Shown: positions 38,874-47,140 of the stretch, piece after piece
Layout of the letters: every line of letters begins with the position of its first letter
Numbering within the stretch: position 1 is the stretch's first letter
Assembly: GCA_050946195.1 (NCBI GenBank)
Contig: JBMNUI010000005.1
Coordinates: 1 to 53,397 of the forward strand
Length of the DNA stretch: 53,397 nucleotides
DNA from: UMGS1002 sp050946195
Lineage (GTDB): Bacteria; Bacillota; Clostridia; Oscillospirales; CAG-272
Direction: 5' to 3'
Translations under genes and position numbers: made by a program
The notes under the pieces: generated by a model
Told to the model about the DNA's origin: nothing
The model's database searches: none
The model's input: only the letters and a program-made list of their open reading frames with translations

Positions 38874-40139
38874 ATGAAAACCAGAGCGGTAAGGCTGCAC
38901 GGAGCCCAGGATTTAAGAATAGAGGAGTTTGAGCTGCCCGAAATCGAGGAGGACGAGATACTCGCCCGGGTGGTGGTCGACTCGCTTTGCCCCTCGACCT
39001 ACAAGGCGGCAAAGCTCGGCACCGCCCACAAGCGGGTGCCGCCCGACATTGCCGAAAACCCGGTCATTGTCGGGCATGAGTTCTGCGGCGAGTTTGTGCG
39101 GGTCGGGTCAAAGTATGCCGGCAAGTACAAACCGGGGCAGAAGTTCACGGTTCAGCCGGCGATGAACTACAAGGGGTCGATGGCGGCGCCCGGTTATTCC
39201 TTCCCGTATTACGGCGGGGACGCGACATATATCATTATCCCGCGGCAGGTGATGGAAACAGACTGCCTGTTTGTTTATGAGGGCGAGAGCTTTTTTGCCG
39301 GCGCGCTGACCGAGCCCTTTTCCTGCGTCGCGGGGACCTTTCACGCAATGTATCACCATGCCGGGCCGGGCAGGTATCAGCACATAATGGGAATAAAAGA
39401 GGGCGGGTTCATGGCGCTGCTCGCCGGAGCCGGTCCGATGGGACTTTCGGCGATTGAATACATCCTCAACTGCGACAGAAAACCCTCAAAGCTGATAGTC
39501 ACCGACATAGACCGGGCGCGGCTCAAACGTGCCGGCGAGATACTTTCGGTTGAGTACGCGGCCTCCCGTGGGGTGGAGCTTAAGTATCTCAATCAGGCAG
39601 ACTGCAGCGACCCTGATGCTGAGCTGATGGCTTTTTCAGGGGGGCGCGGGTATGACGACGTGCTGGTCTTCGCCCCGGTTGCACAGCTTGTCGAGCAGGC
39701 CGACCGGATATTGGCGGCCGACGGCTGTCTGAACTTCTTTGCCGGGCCGGTAGACCCCGAATTTTCGGCAAGATTGAACTTTTTCAAAGTGCATTACTCG
39801 CGCACGCATATTGTCGCGACGACCGGCGGGAACAACGAGGACATGCGTGAGGCGCTTGAGATGATGAGCTGCGGGAAGCTCAACCCCGCAATACTCGTCA
39901 CCCACATAGGCGGGCTTGACTGCGTCCCCGAGACCACCCTGAACCTGCCCAAAATCCCGGGCGGCAAAAAGCTGATATATACCGGAATTGACCTGCCGCT
40001 GACCGCAATCGAGGACTTTCCGAAGCTCGGGGAGCGCAACCTCTTCTTTGCGGGGCTGGCCGAAATTACCGATGCCAACAGAAGGCTTTGGTGCGATGAG
40101 GCCGAGAAGTACCTTCTGAAGCATTTCAATCAGATATAA
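38874..40139 (+). CDS. Zinc-type medium-chain dehydrogenase, L-sorbose-1-phosphate reductase-like
   Basis: Start ATG 38874 (MKTRAVRLHGAQD) has GGAGA 5-6 nt upstream; the upstream frame lies inside the PHP gene. The 421-residue protein has the MDR layout with catalytic zinc ligands C39 (DSLCPSTYKAAKLG) and GHEF (H68, E69), and the cofactor loop AGAGPMGLSAIEY (about 183-195). The sequence style around KRVPPDIAENPVIVGHEFCGE and PAMNYKGS is that of the SorE branch, long relatives of sorbitol dehydrogenase that reduce L-sorbose 1-phosphate. It likely interconverts a polyol phosphate and ketose phosphate here, but the substrate is unproven. E2 follows after 13 bp. Confidence 0.85.
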   Translation: MKTRAVRLHGAQDLRIEEFELPEIEEDEILARVVVDSLCPSTYKAAKLGTAHKRVPPDIAENPVIVGHEFCGEFVRVGSKYAGKYKPGQKFTVQPAMNYKGSMAAPGYSFPYYGGDATYIIIPRQVMETDCLFVYEGESFFAGALTEPFSCVAGTFHAMYHHAGPGRYQHIMGIKEGGFMALLAGAGPMGLSAIEYILNCDRKPSKLIVTDIDRARLKRAGEILSVEYAASRGVELKYLNQADCSDPDAELMAFSGGRGYDDVLVFAPVAQLVEQADRILAADGCLNFFAGPVDPEFSARLNFFKVHYSRTHIVATTGGNNEDMREALEMMSCGKLNPAILVTHIGGLDCVPETTLNLPKIPGGKKLIYTGIDLPLTAIEDFPKLGERNLFFAGLAEITDANRRLWCDEAEKYLLKHFNQI

Positions 40140-40152
40140 AAGGAGACCTAAA

Positions 40153-41433
40153 ATGGCAAAAGCGGTTGTGATGCCGAAGGTGGGGATAACCGTCGAGTCC
40201 TGTATCATAGGCGAGTGGAAAAAAAAGCCGGGAGATCCGGTCGCGGTCGGTGATATATTGTTCGACTTTGAAACCGACAAGGCCTCCTTTGAGTGCGAGT
40301 CGACCGAGGCCGGCGTGCTGCTTGAAATTTTCTTTGGGCCGGGCGAGGAGGTACCGGTGCTCACCAATGTCTGCGCTATCGGTCAGCCGGGCGAGGATGT
40401 CTCGACCCTGCGCCCCGCGTCGGCAAAGCCGGCGGCAGGCACAAGCCGCGCCGACACAGAGGCGGGAACAAGCGCTGTTACCGGGCAGGGCAAGGCCGAA
40501 ATCACCGGGACCCGGACAGATACACCCGAAGCGCCTGAGGTTGTGCCTGCGAACACACCCGGGGAAGGCGACATTTTCCGAATCTCCCCGCGGGCGAGGG
40601 GACTTGCAGAGCGCGCGGGGGTAAACCCGCGTGAGGCGAGCGGGACCGGCCCCATGGGACGCGTGATTGAGCCCGATATACGCCGGCTGATGAAGGAAGG
40701 GCGGACAGAAAAACCGAAGCCGGTGCAGTCTGCGGGCGAATACGAGGAAATAAAGCTCACGGGTATCAGACGGGCGATTGCCAGAGCCATGAAGGAGTCG
40801 CTTGCCACAAGCGCCCAGCTCACAAACCACCACAGCTTTGACGCGACCAGCATCCTCCGCTGCCGGGCCGAGTTCAAGGCTGCCGGAGGTGAGCTTGCAG
40901 GCGTCACGCTTGGCGACATGGTGCTTTTTGCCGTTTCAAGGACGCTGAAAAACCACCCCGACCTCAATGCCACAATTCCCGAGGAGGGGATTCTGCGGCG
41001 CTATCGCACAGTAAATCTTGCGGTGGCGGTCGACACGCCGCGCGGGCTTTTGGTGCCGGTAGCATTCAATGCCGACAAGAAATCGCTCATTGAAATATCA
41101 AAGGAAGTCAAAGAGCTTGCCACAGCGGCAAGGTCGGGCAGCATCAGCCCAGATTTGCTTCAGGGCGGGAGCTTTACCGTCTCAAACCTCGGGGCGCTGG
41201 GGGTCGAGTTCTTCACCCCGGTACTCAACCCGCCGCAAACCGGGATTCTCGGGGTTTGCAGCATCATACAGCGCGTGCGCGAGGTTGAGGGCGGCGGGCA
41301 TGAGTTTTACCCGGCAATGGGGCTCTCGCTGACCTATGACCACAGAGTGGTTGACGGCGCGCCGGCGGCGCGGTTTATGCAGGAGCTTTGCGGGAATCTT
41401 GAGAACTTTACGGCTCTGCTGGTGAGGGGTTGA
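40153..41433 (+). CDS. 2-oxoacid dehydrogenase complex, dihydrolipoyl acyltransferase (E2)
   Basis: The 426-residue E2 has one N-terminal lipoyl domain (1-80; lipoyl-Lys K43 in FETDKASFE), an Ala/Thr/Pro-rich linker, a peripheral E1/E3-binding domain (about 140-178; ISPRARGLAERAGV, GTGPMGRVIEPDI) and a catalytic core whose active site is DHRVVDG (H397, D401). It moves the acyl group from E1 to CoA. One lipoyl domain and this length match acetoin or branched-chain type E2s as well as pyruvate E2s, so the acyl group is not fixed by sequence. RBS AAGGAGA. Confidence 0.93.
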   Translation: MAKAVVMPKVGITVESCIIGEWKKKPGDPVAVGDILFDFETDKASFECESTEAGVLLEIFFGPGEEVPVLTNVCAIGQPGEDVSTLRPASAKPAAGTSRADTEAGTSAVTGQGKAEITGTRTDTPEAPEVVPANTPGEGDIFRISPRARGLAERAGVNPREASGTGPMGRVIEPDIRRLMKEGRTEKPKPVQSAGEYEEIKLTGIRRAIARAMKESLATSAQLTNHHSFDATSILRCRAEFKAAGGELAGVTLGDMVLFAVSRTLKNHPDLNATIPEEGILRRYRTVNLAVAVDTPRGLLVPVAFNADKKSLIEISKEVKELATAARSGSISPDLLQGGSFTVSNLGALGVEFFTPVLNPPQTGILGVCSIIQRVREVEGGGHEFYPAMGLSLTYDHRVVDGAPAARFMQELCGNLENFTALLVRG

Positions 41434-41438
41434 TACAT

Positions 41439-42812
41439 ATGGAAAGGTACGATCTTATAGTAATCGGCGGGGGGCCGGGAGGCTATCTTGCCGCCGAGCG
41501 CGCTGCAGCCGGCGGGATGAAGGTGGCGCTCTTTGAAAAAAGGGCGCTGGGCGGGGTCTGCCTCAATGAGGGCTGCATTCCCACAAAGTCGCTGCTCCAC
41601 TGCGCCAAGCTCTACCGCCACGCAACCGAGAGCGAGACCTTCGGGGTAAGCGTTACCGGGGCAAAATATGATCACAAAAAGGCTGTCGCCCGCAAGGACA
41701 GGGTGGTAAAAACACTTATCGGTGGCATTGAGGCGGCGATGAAGGCCGCCGGGGTGACGGTGATAAAGTCAAATGCAAAAATAGCCGGACGCGCCGAGGG
41801 CTGTTTTGTTGTCGAGGACGCTGAGGGCGAAAAATACAGGGCGGCGCGGCTCTGCATTGCCACAGGCTCCGAGGCAGCTCTGCCGCCGATTCCGGGACTT
41901 AGTGAGGGGCTTGCCTCGGGCTTTGTCAAAACCAACCGCGAAATTCTTGAGATGAAAGATCTTCCGCACTCGCTGGTCGTCATCGGCGGGGGCGTGGTCG
42001 GGCTTGAGATGGCCTGCTACTTCAGCTCGGTCGGTGTTGATGTTACGGTTATTGAGCTGTCCCCGAAGATTGCGGGAGATACAGATCCTGAAATCTGCCG
42101 GGTGCTGATGAACGAATACGGCCGGCGCGGCATGAAGTTAAGGCTCTCCTGCCGGGTCAGGGAAATTGGCGCGGGAGCAGTTACATATGAAGATAAAGAC
42201 GGCGGAATGATAAGGCTTGAGTGCGACACTCTGCTGCTGGCTGCCGGACGGAGACCGGTGACAGAGGGTGTCGGGCTTGAGACGCTGGGGATTGAGTGCA
42301 GCCGCGGGGCTGTTGTCACCGACAGCCGGCTTTGCACAAATTTCCCGGGCGTGTACGCCGTCGGCGACTGCAACGGGCGCATGATGCTGGCCCACACCGC
42401 ATACCGCGAGGCCGAGGTTGCCGTTTCGCATATGCTCGGCCAAAAAGACGAGATGAGATACGGCCACATCCCGTCGGTAATTTACACCGACCCCGAAGTC
42501 GCCTCGGCAGGCGAATCGAAGGAGAGCGCTGCCGCAAAAGGACTCACTGTCAAGGAAGTAAAAATCCCGATGACCTATGCCGGCAGGTATGTCGCCGAGG
42601 CAGAGGGAGGCGCGGCCTTCTGCAAGCTGGTGTATGACACATCCCGCGAGCGGCTTGTGGGGGTTCACATAATTGGCCCGTATGCCTCGGAGATGATATA
42701 CGGCGCCGCCCTGATGCTCGACACAGAACTTCCGCTCGCCCGGCTGCAGAAGCTGGTCTTCCCGCACCCGACGGTCAGCGAAATAATACGTGAGGGGCTG
42801 TTCAGGCTATAA
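41439..42812 (+). CDS. lpdA: Dihydrolipoyl dehydrogenase (E3)
   Basis: ATG 41439 (MERYDLIVIGGGPGG) is chosen with GAGGGG upstream; the TTG at 41430 abuts that site. The 457-residue flavoprotein has the FAD motif GGGPGG (10-15), the disulfide pair GGVCLNEGCIPTK (C41, C46), the NAD motif GGGVVGLE, the second FAD motif YAVGDCNG, and the C-terminal HPTVSE His-Glu pair. It reoxidises the lipoyl arm with NAD+. It is dedicated to this complex by position, 5 bp after E2. No lipoyl domain is attached. Confidence 0.93.
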   Translation: MERYDLIVIGGGPGGYLAAERAAAGGMKVALFEKRALGGVCLNEGCIPTKSLLHCAKLYRHATESETFGVSVTGAKYDHKKAVARKDRVVKTLIGGIEAAMKAAGVTVIKSNAKIAGRAEGCFVVEDAEGEKYRAARLCIATGSEAALPPIPGLSEGLASGFVKTNREILEMKDLPHSLVVIGGGVVGLEMACYFSSVGVDVTVIELSPKIAGDTDPEICRVLMNEYGRRGMKLRLSCRVREIGAGAVTYEDKDGGMIRLECDTLLLAAGRRPVTEGVGLETLGIECSRGAVVTDSRLCTNFPGVYAVGDCNGRMMLAHTAYREAEVAVSHMLGQKDEMRYGHIPSVIYTDPEVASAGESKESAAAKGLTVKEVKIPMTYAGRYVAEAEGGAAFCKLVYDTSRERLVGVHIIGPYASEMIYGAALMLDTELPLARLQKLVFPHPTVSEIIREGLFRL

Positions 42813-42862
42813 AAGCGGCAGCAGGGCTGCCCGAAGAAAATATAATACGAGAGGGACCGAAA

Positions 42863-45334
42863 ATGCCGAAATCACTATTTGTCAACCCTGTAGCTACACG
42901 CGCACCGGGAAAAATCACATTTACCGACATACCGGTCAACCAGTACAACAAGACGATAAACGACGAGAGGGCACGCTACTCGGATGAGGATTTAGTCCGC
43001 ATCTTCCGCGACATCGCCATCTGTCGCGAGTTTGAGACGATGCTAAGCCTTATAAAAACTCAGGGCAGTTACAACGGCGTTCAGACCACCTACCCCGGCC
43101 CCGCTCACCTGTCTATGGGGCAGGAGGCTGCCGCCGTCGGAATGGCATATCTTCTGGGCATTGATGACTTCACCTTCGGCTCACACCGCAGTCACAGCGA
43201 GATTATTGCAAAGTCGCTCTCGGCAATAAATAAGCTGCCCGACGACCAGCTCCTCAAAATCATGGAGAATTTTATGGGCGGGCGGACTCTGCGCGCGGTA
43301 GAGTCGCTCGGCAAGTCCGATTCTGTAAAGGAACTGGCAATCAGGTTCATTCTCTACGGCACGCTTGCCGAGATTTTTGCAAGAGAAGCCGGTTTTCACA
43401 TGGGGCTCGGCGGCTCGATGCATGCCTTTTTCCTGCCGTTCGGTGTCTACCCCAATAACGCCATTGTCGGCGGAAGCACTCCGATAGCCACCGGCGCCGC
43501 GCTCTTCAAGAAGTGCAACCGCCGCCCGGGTGTTGTGGTATGCAATATCGGCGACGGGTCGCTTGGCTGCGGGCCGGTTTATGAGGCCATGAACTTTGCC
43601 GCGATGGCACAGTTTGACACCCTCTGGGAGGGTGACATGAAGGGCGGCCTGCCGATTCTTTTCAATGTTTTCAATAACAGCTACGGCATGGGCGGCCAGA
43701 CCCGCGGCGAGACCATGGCATACGACATGGCCGCCCGGCTCGGCGCCGGGATTTGTCCGAGCCAGATGCACGCCGAGCGGGTTGACGGCTACAACCCCCT
43801 GGCGGTCATTGACGCGATGGAGAGAAAACTCCCGCTGTTGCACTCGGGTCAGGGACCGGTGCTGCTTGACATTGTTACATACAGGTATTCGGGGCACTCG
43901 ACCTCCGACCAGAATGCCTACCGCACAAAGGAGGAGATAGAAGCCTGGCGCGAACACGACCCGATGATCACCTACCGCCGTGCGCTGGTAGAGGCGGGAG
44001 TTGCTCCCGACACCGCATTTGACGACATAATCGCCGGGACTGTAGAGCGGATGACAAGAATCTGCCGCCATGCCGCCGACAAGGCTGTGTCCCCGTATGC
44101 CGATTTTGTTGCCGACCCGGGAGTGGTCGAGCGGATCATGTTCTCAAACCTGCGCATACCGAAACTTGACGAGCGGGCGCCCGAATACACCCTGCCTAAG
44201 GAGGAGTGCCCGGCTTATAAAAAAATAAAATCCAAGGTGCGCACCCTGACAGACGAGGACGGCAAGCCGGTCAGCAAAATGAAGGCCTACAACCTGCGCG
44301 ACGCCATCACCGAGTCGCTGATCGACAAGTATTACCAAGACCCGACCATGATTTCCTACGGCGAGGACGTGCGCGACTGGGGAGGCGCCTTTGCGGTCTA
44401 CCGCGACATGATGGACGCCCTGCCGCACTACCGGCTGTTCAACGCCCCGATCTCCGAGGCGGCGATTGTCGGCACTGCGGTCGGCTACGGGATGTGCGGC
44501 GGCCGGGCGGTGGTCGAGCTGATGTACGCCGACTTTATCGGGCGCTGCGGTGACGAGATATTCAACCAGCTCTCAAAGTGGCAGGCCATGAGCGCCGGCA
44601 TACTCAAAATGCCGGTGGTCGTGCGGGTGTCGGTCGGCTCGAAATACGGCGCCCAGCACTCGCAGGACTGGACCTCGCTCTGCGCCCACATACCCGGGCT
44701 TAAGGTCTGCTTCCCGGCGACCCCGTATGAGGCGCGCGGGCTGATGACCGCGGCGCTCAATGGGACCGACCCGGTAATCTTCTTTGAGAGCCAGAGGATC
44801 TACGACATGCCCGAGCGGTTTCATGAGGGCGGGGTGCCGGAGGAGCCCTATGAGATAAAAATCGGGGATACAAACCTTATAAGAAGGGGCGACGATATAA
44901 CAATTCTGACTGTCGGTGCGGCACTCTACCGCGCTGTCGAGGCGGCAGATATGCTGAAATCAAAATACGGTAAAAACGCCGAAATTATCAACCTGCACAG
45001 CCTCGTTCCGTTTGACTATTCAAAGATAGTCGAGTCGGTGAAGAAAACCGGGCGCGTGGTGCTGGTGTCCGACGCCTGCGCGCGCGGGTCATTCCTGAAT
45101 GATGTTGCGCAGAACATCACCTCGCTTTGCTTTGACTGGCTGGACGGGCCGCCTGCCGTGGTCGGGGCGCGGAACTGGATAACACCGCCCTTTGAATTTG
45201 ACGAATTCTTCTTCCCGCAGCCCGGCTGGATAATAGACACGATCCACGAAAAAATCCTGCCGCTGCCCGGGCATGTCCCGGTGAGCTCGGCAACCGAGGC
45301 CGAGCAAAAGAGGCGCCTGCGGCTTGGGGTATAA
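42863..45334 (+). CDS. 2-oxoacid dehydrogenase E1, fused alpha and beta subunits
   Basis: An 823-residue single chain: E1-alpha (about 40-400) then E1-beta (about 470-823). Alpha shows HLSMGQEAAAVG, FGSHRSHSEIIAK and the TPP motif GDGSLGCG (230) to FNVFNNSYG (268), plus TYRYSGHSTSDQ; beta shows YGEDVRDWGGAFAVYRDM, FNAPISEAAIVGTAVGYG and GSKYGAQHSQDW. Separate alpha plus beta chains total about 650 residues; the surplus comes from an N-terminal lead, a roughly 50-residue insert after HSEIIAK (about 118-168), an 11-residue insert inside the TPP motif (DTLWEGDMKGG) and a linker. It decarboxylates a 2-oxoacid or 2-hydroxyketone and acylates the E2 lipoyl arm. It is the last gene of the operon. 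Confidence 0.92.
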   Translation: MPKSLFVNPVATRAPGKITFTDIPVNQYNKTINDERARYSDEDLVRIFRDIAICREFETMLSLIKTQGSYNGVQTTYPGPAHLSMGQEAAAVGMAYLLGIDDFTFGSHRSHSEIIAKSLSAINKLPDDQLLKIMENFMGGRTLRAVESLGKSDSVKELAIRFILYGTLAEIFAREAGFHMGLGGSMHAFFLPFGVYPNNAIVGGSTPIATGAALFKKCNRRPGVVVCNIGDGSLGCGPVYEAMNFAAMAQFDTLWEGDMKGGLPILFNVFNNSYGMGGQTRGETMAYDMAARLGAGICPSQMHAERVDGYNPLAVIDAMERKLPLLHSGQGPVLLDIVTYRYSGHSTSDQNAYRTKEEIEAWREHDPMITYRRALVEAGVAPDTAFDDIIAGTVERMTRICRHAADKAVSPYADFVADPGVVERIMFSNLRIPKLDERAPEYTLPKEECPAYKKIKSKVRTLTDEDGKPVSKMKAYNLRDAITESLIDKYYQDPTMISYGEDVRDWGGAFAVYRDMMDALPHYRLFNAPISEAAIVGTAVGYGMCGGRAVVELMYADFIGRCGDEIFNQLSKWQAMSAGILKMPVVVRVSVGSKYGAQHSQDWTSLCAHIPGLKVCFPATPYEARGLMTAALNGTDPVIFFESQRIYDMPERFHEGGVPEEPYEIKIGDTNLIRRGDDITILTVGAALYRAVEAADMLKSKYGKNAEIINLHSLVPFDYSKIVESVKKTGRVVLVSDACARGSFLNDVAQNITSLCFDWLDGPPAVVGARNWITPPFEFDEFFFPQPGWIIDTIHEKILPLPGHVPVSSATEAEQKRRLRLGV

Positions 45335-45408
45335 AACCGGATTTCGGCAAATCTGCCAACCGAGGCTGAAAACTCAGAAGTATTCGGCTGGGGGCATAAT
45401 AAGAACAG

Positions 45409-45450
45409 GCAGAACCGCTGTGGTACTTGATGCCGCGGTTCTGCTTTTTT
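45409..45450 (+). terminator. Terminator of the aldolase-to-E1 operon
   Basis: GCAGAACCGC (45409-45418) and GCGGTTCTGC (45435-45444) form a 10-bp stem followed by six T. It lies 75 bp after the E1 stop. The intervening bases show nothing recognisable. Confidence 0.9.
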
Positions 45451-45556
45451 ATGCTCCGGGTCAGCCGTATGCCATTGGCTTCAACTCTCATTATTGGGGT
45501 TGCGGTAAATTGTTCGATATTAATTCCGCATTAATAAAAAAAATAATAAAAAAATG

Positions 45557-45586
45557 TTGGCCAAAAAACGACGATTATGATATAAT
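45557..45586 (+). promoter_or_regulatory. Promoter of the ion-transporter gene
   Basis: TTGGCC (45557-45562), 18-bp spacer, TATAAT (45581-45586), in a strongly AT-rich stretch (45520-45600) unlike the surroundings. Confidence 0.6.
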
Positions 45587-45624
45587 TAAAGGGAATGGTG
45601 TTTTTTTAGAAAGGTCGTGTCAAA

Positions 45625-46899
45625 TTGGTTTTTTTACCACTTGTATTATTCCTTTTAACCTATGTCCTGCTGCTCCTTTTGCCGAAGTACAGAGCATATG
45701 TCGCACTGGCCTCCGCCGCGCTTTTCGTCATACTCGGAATTCTTCCGGTCGGCAAGGTTTTCTTTGCGGTAGACTGGAATGTCATTATGATGATTGCCGG
45801 AACGATGGGTATCGTCTCGCTGTTTATCGAATCGAAGATGCCGTCTCTCCTTGCGGATATAATCATTACCAAAATGCCTAACGTCAAATGGGCAATCATA
45901 TCGCTGTCGCTTTTCGCGGGGATTATCTCGGCATTTGTCGACAACGTGGCAACCGTGCTCATGGTAGCCCCGGTCGCGCTCACCATCTCAAAGAAACTGA
46001 ACATCTCCCCTGTTAAGAGCATTATCGCGATCGCCATATCCTCAAACCTTCAGGGAGCGGCCACGCTTGTGGGCGATACCACCTCAATAATGCTCGGCGG
46101 CCATGCCGATATGGACTTTCTCGACTTCTTCTTCTACCGGGGAAAGCCGGGCTTGTTCTGGATAGTCCAGATAGGGGCTGTTGCGGCAACGCTTGTGCTG
46201 CTCTGGGTGTTCCGAAAAGAAAAACAGCCAATCGAGACTTTTGAGAGGACGGTAGTCGAGGATTATTTCCCGACCGCGCTGTTACTTGGCACTATCGTGC
46301 TTTTGATTCTTGCCTCCTTCATCCCCGAGGATAAGAAGCCTGCAATTACAAACGGTCTCATCTGCGTCGGGCTCATGGTGGTAGGAATTATCCGCGACAT
46401 CATCAAGAAGCGCAGTATTGAGCCGCTGAAAAAGACGCTCAGGGAGATAGACTATTTCACTCTTCTGCTGCTCGGCGGCCTCTTTATCGTCATCGGCGGC
46501 ATTACCGAGGCGGGGGTGGTCGACGAGGTCAGCAAGCTTTTCGTCAGGGTCAGCGGAAACAACGTGTTTTTAATGTATACGCTTTTGGTCTGGGCTTCGG
46601 TGCTTTTCTCGGCGTTTATAGACAACATCCCTTATGTCGCCACTATGCTGCCGGTTACCGGCGGGATTGCAGGCATGATGGGGATAGACCCCACATTGCT
46701 CTACTTCGGACTTATAAGCGGGGCGACGCTGGGAGGCAACCTCACGCCGATAGGTGCGTCGGCCAACATCACCGGGCTTGGCATGTTGAGGAAGGAAGGC
46801 TACAACGTCAGCGCCAAGGATTTCATGAAAATCAGCGTTCCCTTCACACTTGCCGCGGTGACGTCGGGGTATGTGCTGATTTGGCTGCTCTGGCATTAA
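45625..46899 (+). CDS. ArsB/NhaD-family (ion-transporter superfamily) membrane transporter
   Basis: It starts with TTG at 45625 (MVFLPLVLFLL), with AAAGG about 10 nt upstream; no ATG is available before well into the first helix. The 424-residue protein has about ten membrane helices in two inverted halves, each with the family's re-entrant motif: FVDNVATVLMVAPV in the first half and FIDNIPYVATMLPV in the second, followed by GATLGGNLTPIGASAN. This is the ArsB/NhaD/SLC13 ion-transporter pattern. It may export arsenite, exchange Na+/H+, or carry dicarboxylates. No arsenic-resistance genes are nearby, so I leave the substrate open. Monocistronic. Confidence 0.88.
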   Translation: MVFLPLVLFLLTYVLLLLLPKYRAYVALASAALFVILGILPVGKVFFAVDWNVIMMIAGTMGIVSLFIESKMPSLLADIIITKMPNVKWAIISLSLFAGIISAFVDNVATVLMVAPVALTISKKLNISPVKSIIAIAISSNLQGAATLVGDTTSIMLGGHADMDFLDFFFYRGKPGLFWIVQIGAVAATLVLLWVFRKEKQPIETFERTVVEDYFPTALLLGTIVLLILASFIPEDKKPAITNGLICVGLMVVGIIRDIIKKRSIEPLKKTLREIDYFTLLLLGGLFIVIGGITEAGVVDEVSKLFVRVSGNNVFLMYTLLVWASVLFSAFIDNIPYVATMLPVTGGIAGMMGIDPTLLYFGLISGATLGGNLTPIGASANITGLGMLRKEGYNVSAKDFMKISVPFTLAAVTSGYVLIWLLWH

Positions 46900-46925
46900 T
46901 GCAACCCCCGGAAAAACGGCAATTG

Positions 46926-46958
46926 GGTCGCCCCGGCAATCTGCCGGGGCGACCGGTT
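46926..46958 (+). terminator. Terminator after the transporter gene
   Basis: GGTCGCCCCGGCA (46926-46938) and TGCCGGGGCGACC (46942-46954) form a perfect 13-bp stem with a 3-nt loop, followed by GGTTTTA. Confidence 0.88.
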
Positions 46959-47022
46959 TTATATATCATTTACAAAAAATCAGCATTAAAATCAGCAGAA
47001 TATACATAATGCATAATAATTC

Positions 47023-47051
47023 TTGACAAATGCAAAACATATAGTTATAAT
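47023..47051 (+). promoter_or_regulatory. Promoter of the GLUG surface-protein gene
   Basis: Consensus TTGACA (47023-47028), 17-bp spacer, consensus TATAAT (47046-47051). The leader is about 85 nt with ribosome site AAGGAGG at 47128-47134. Confidence 0.9.
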
Positions 47052-47140
47052 TAAAATTAGCACAATTATCACCGGCACCCGGACCGTTTGTGTTCGGGAG
47101 GGTACACCAAGTAAAATATAAAATACAAGGAGGAAAACCC

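Noticed and set aside
45324..45881. 185-codon frame running from the end of E1 into the transporter gene
   Set aside because: It spans the operon terminator and the transporter promoter and overlaps the transporter in another frame.
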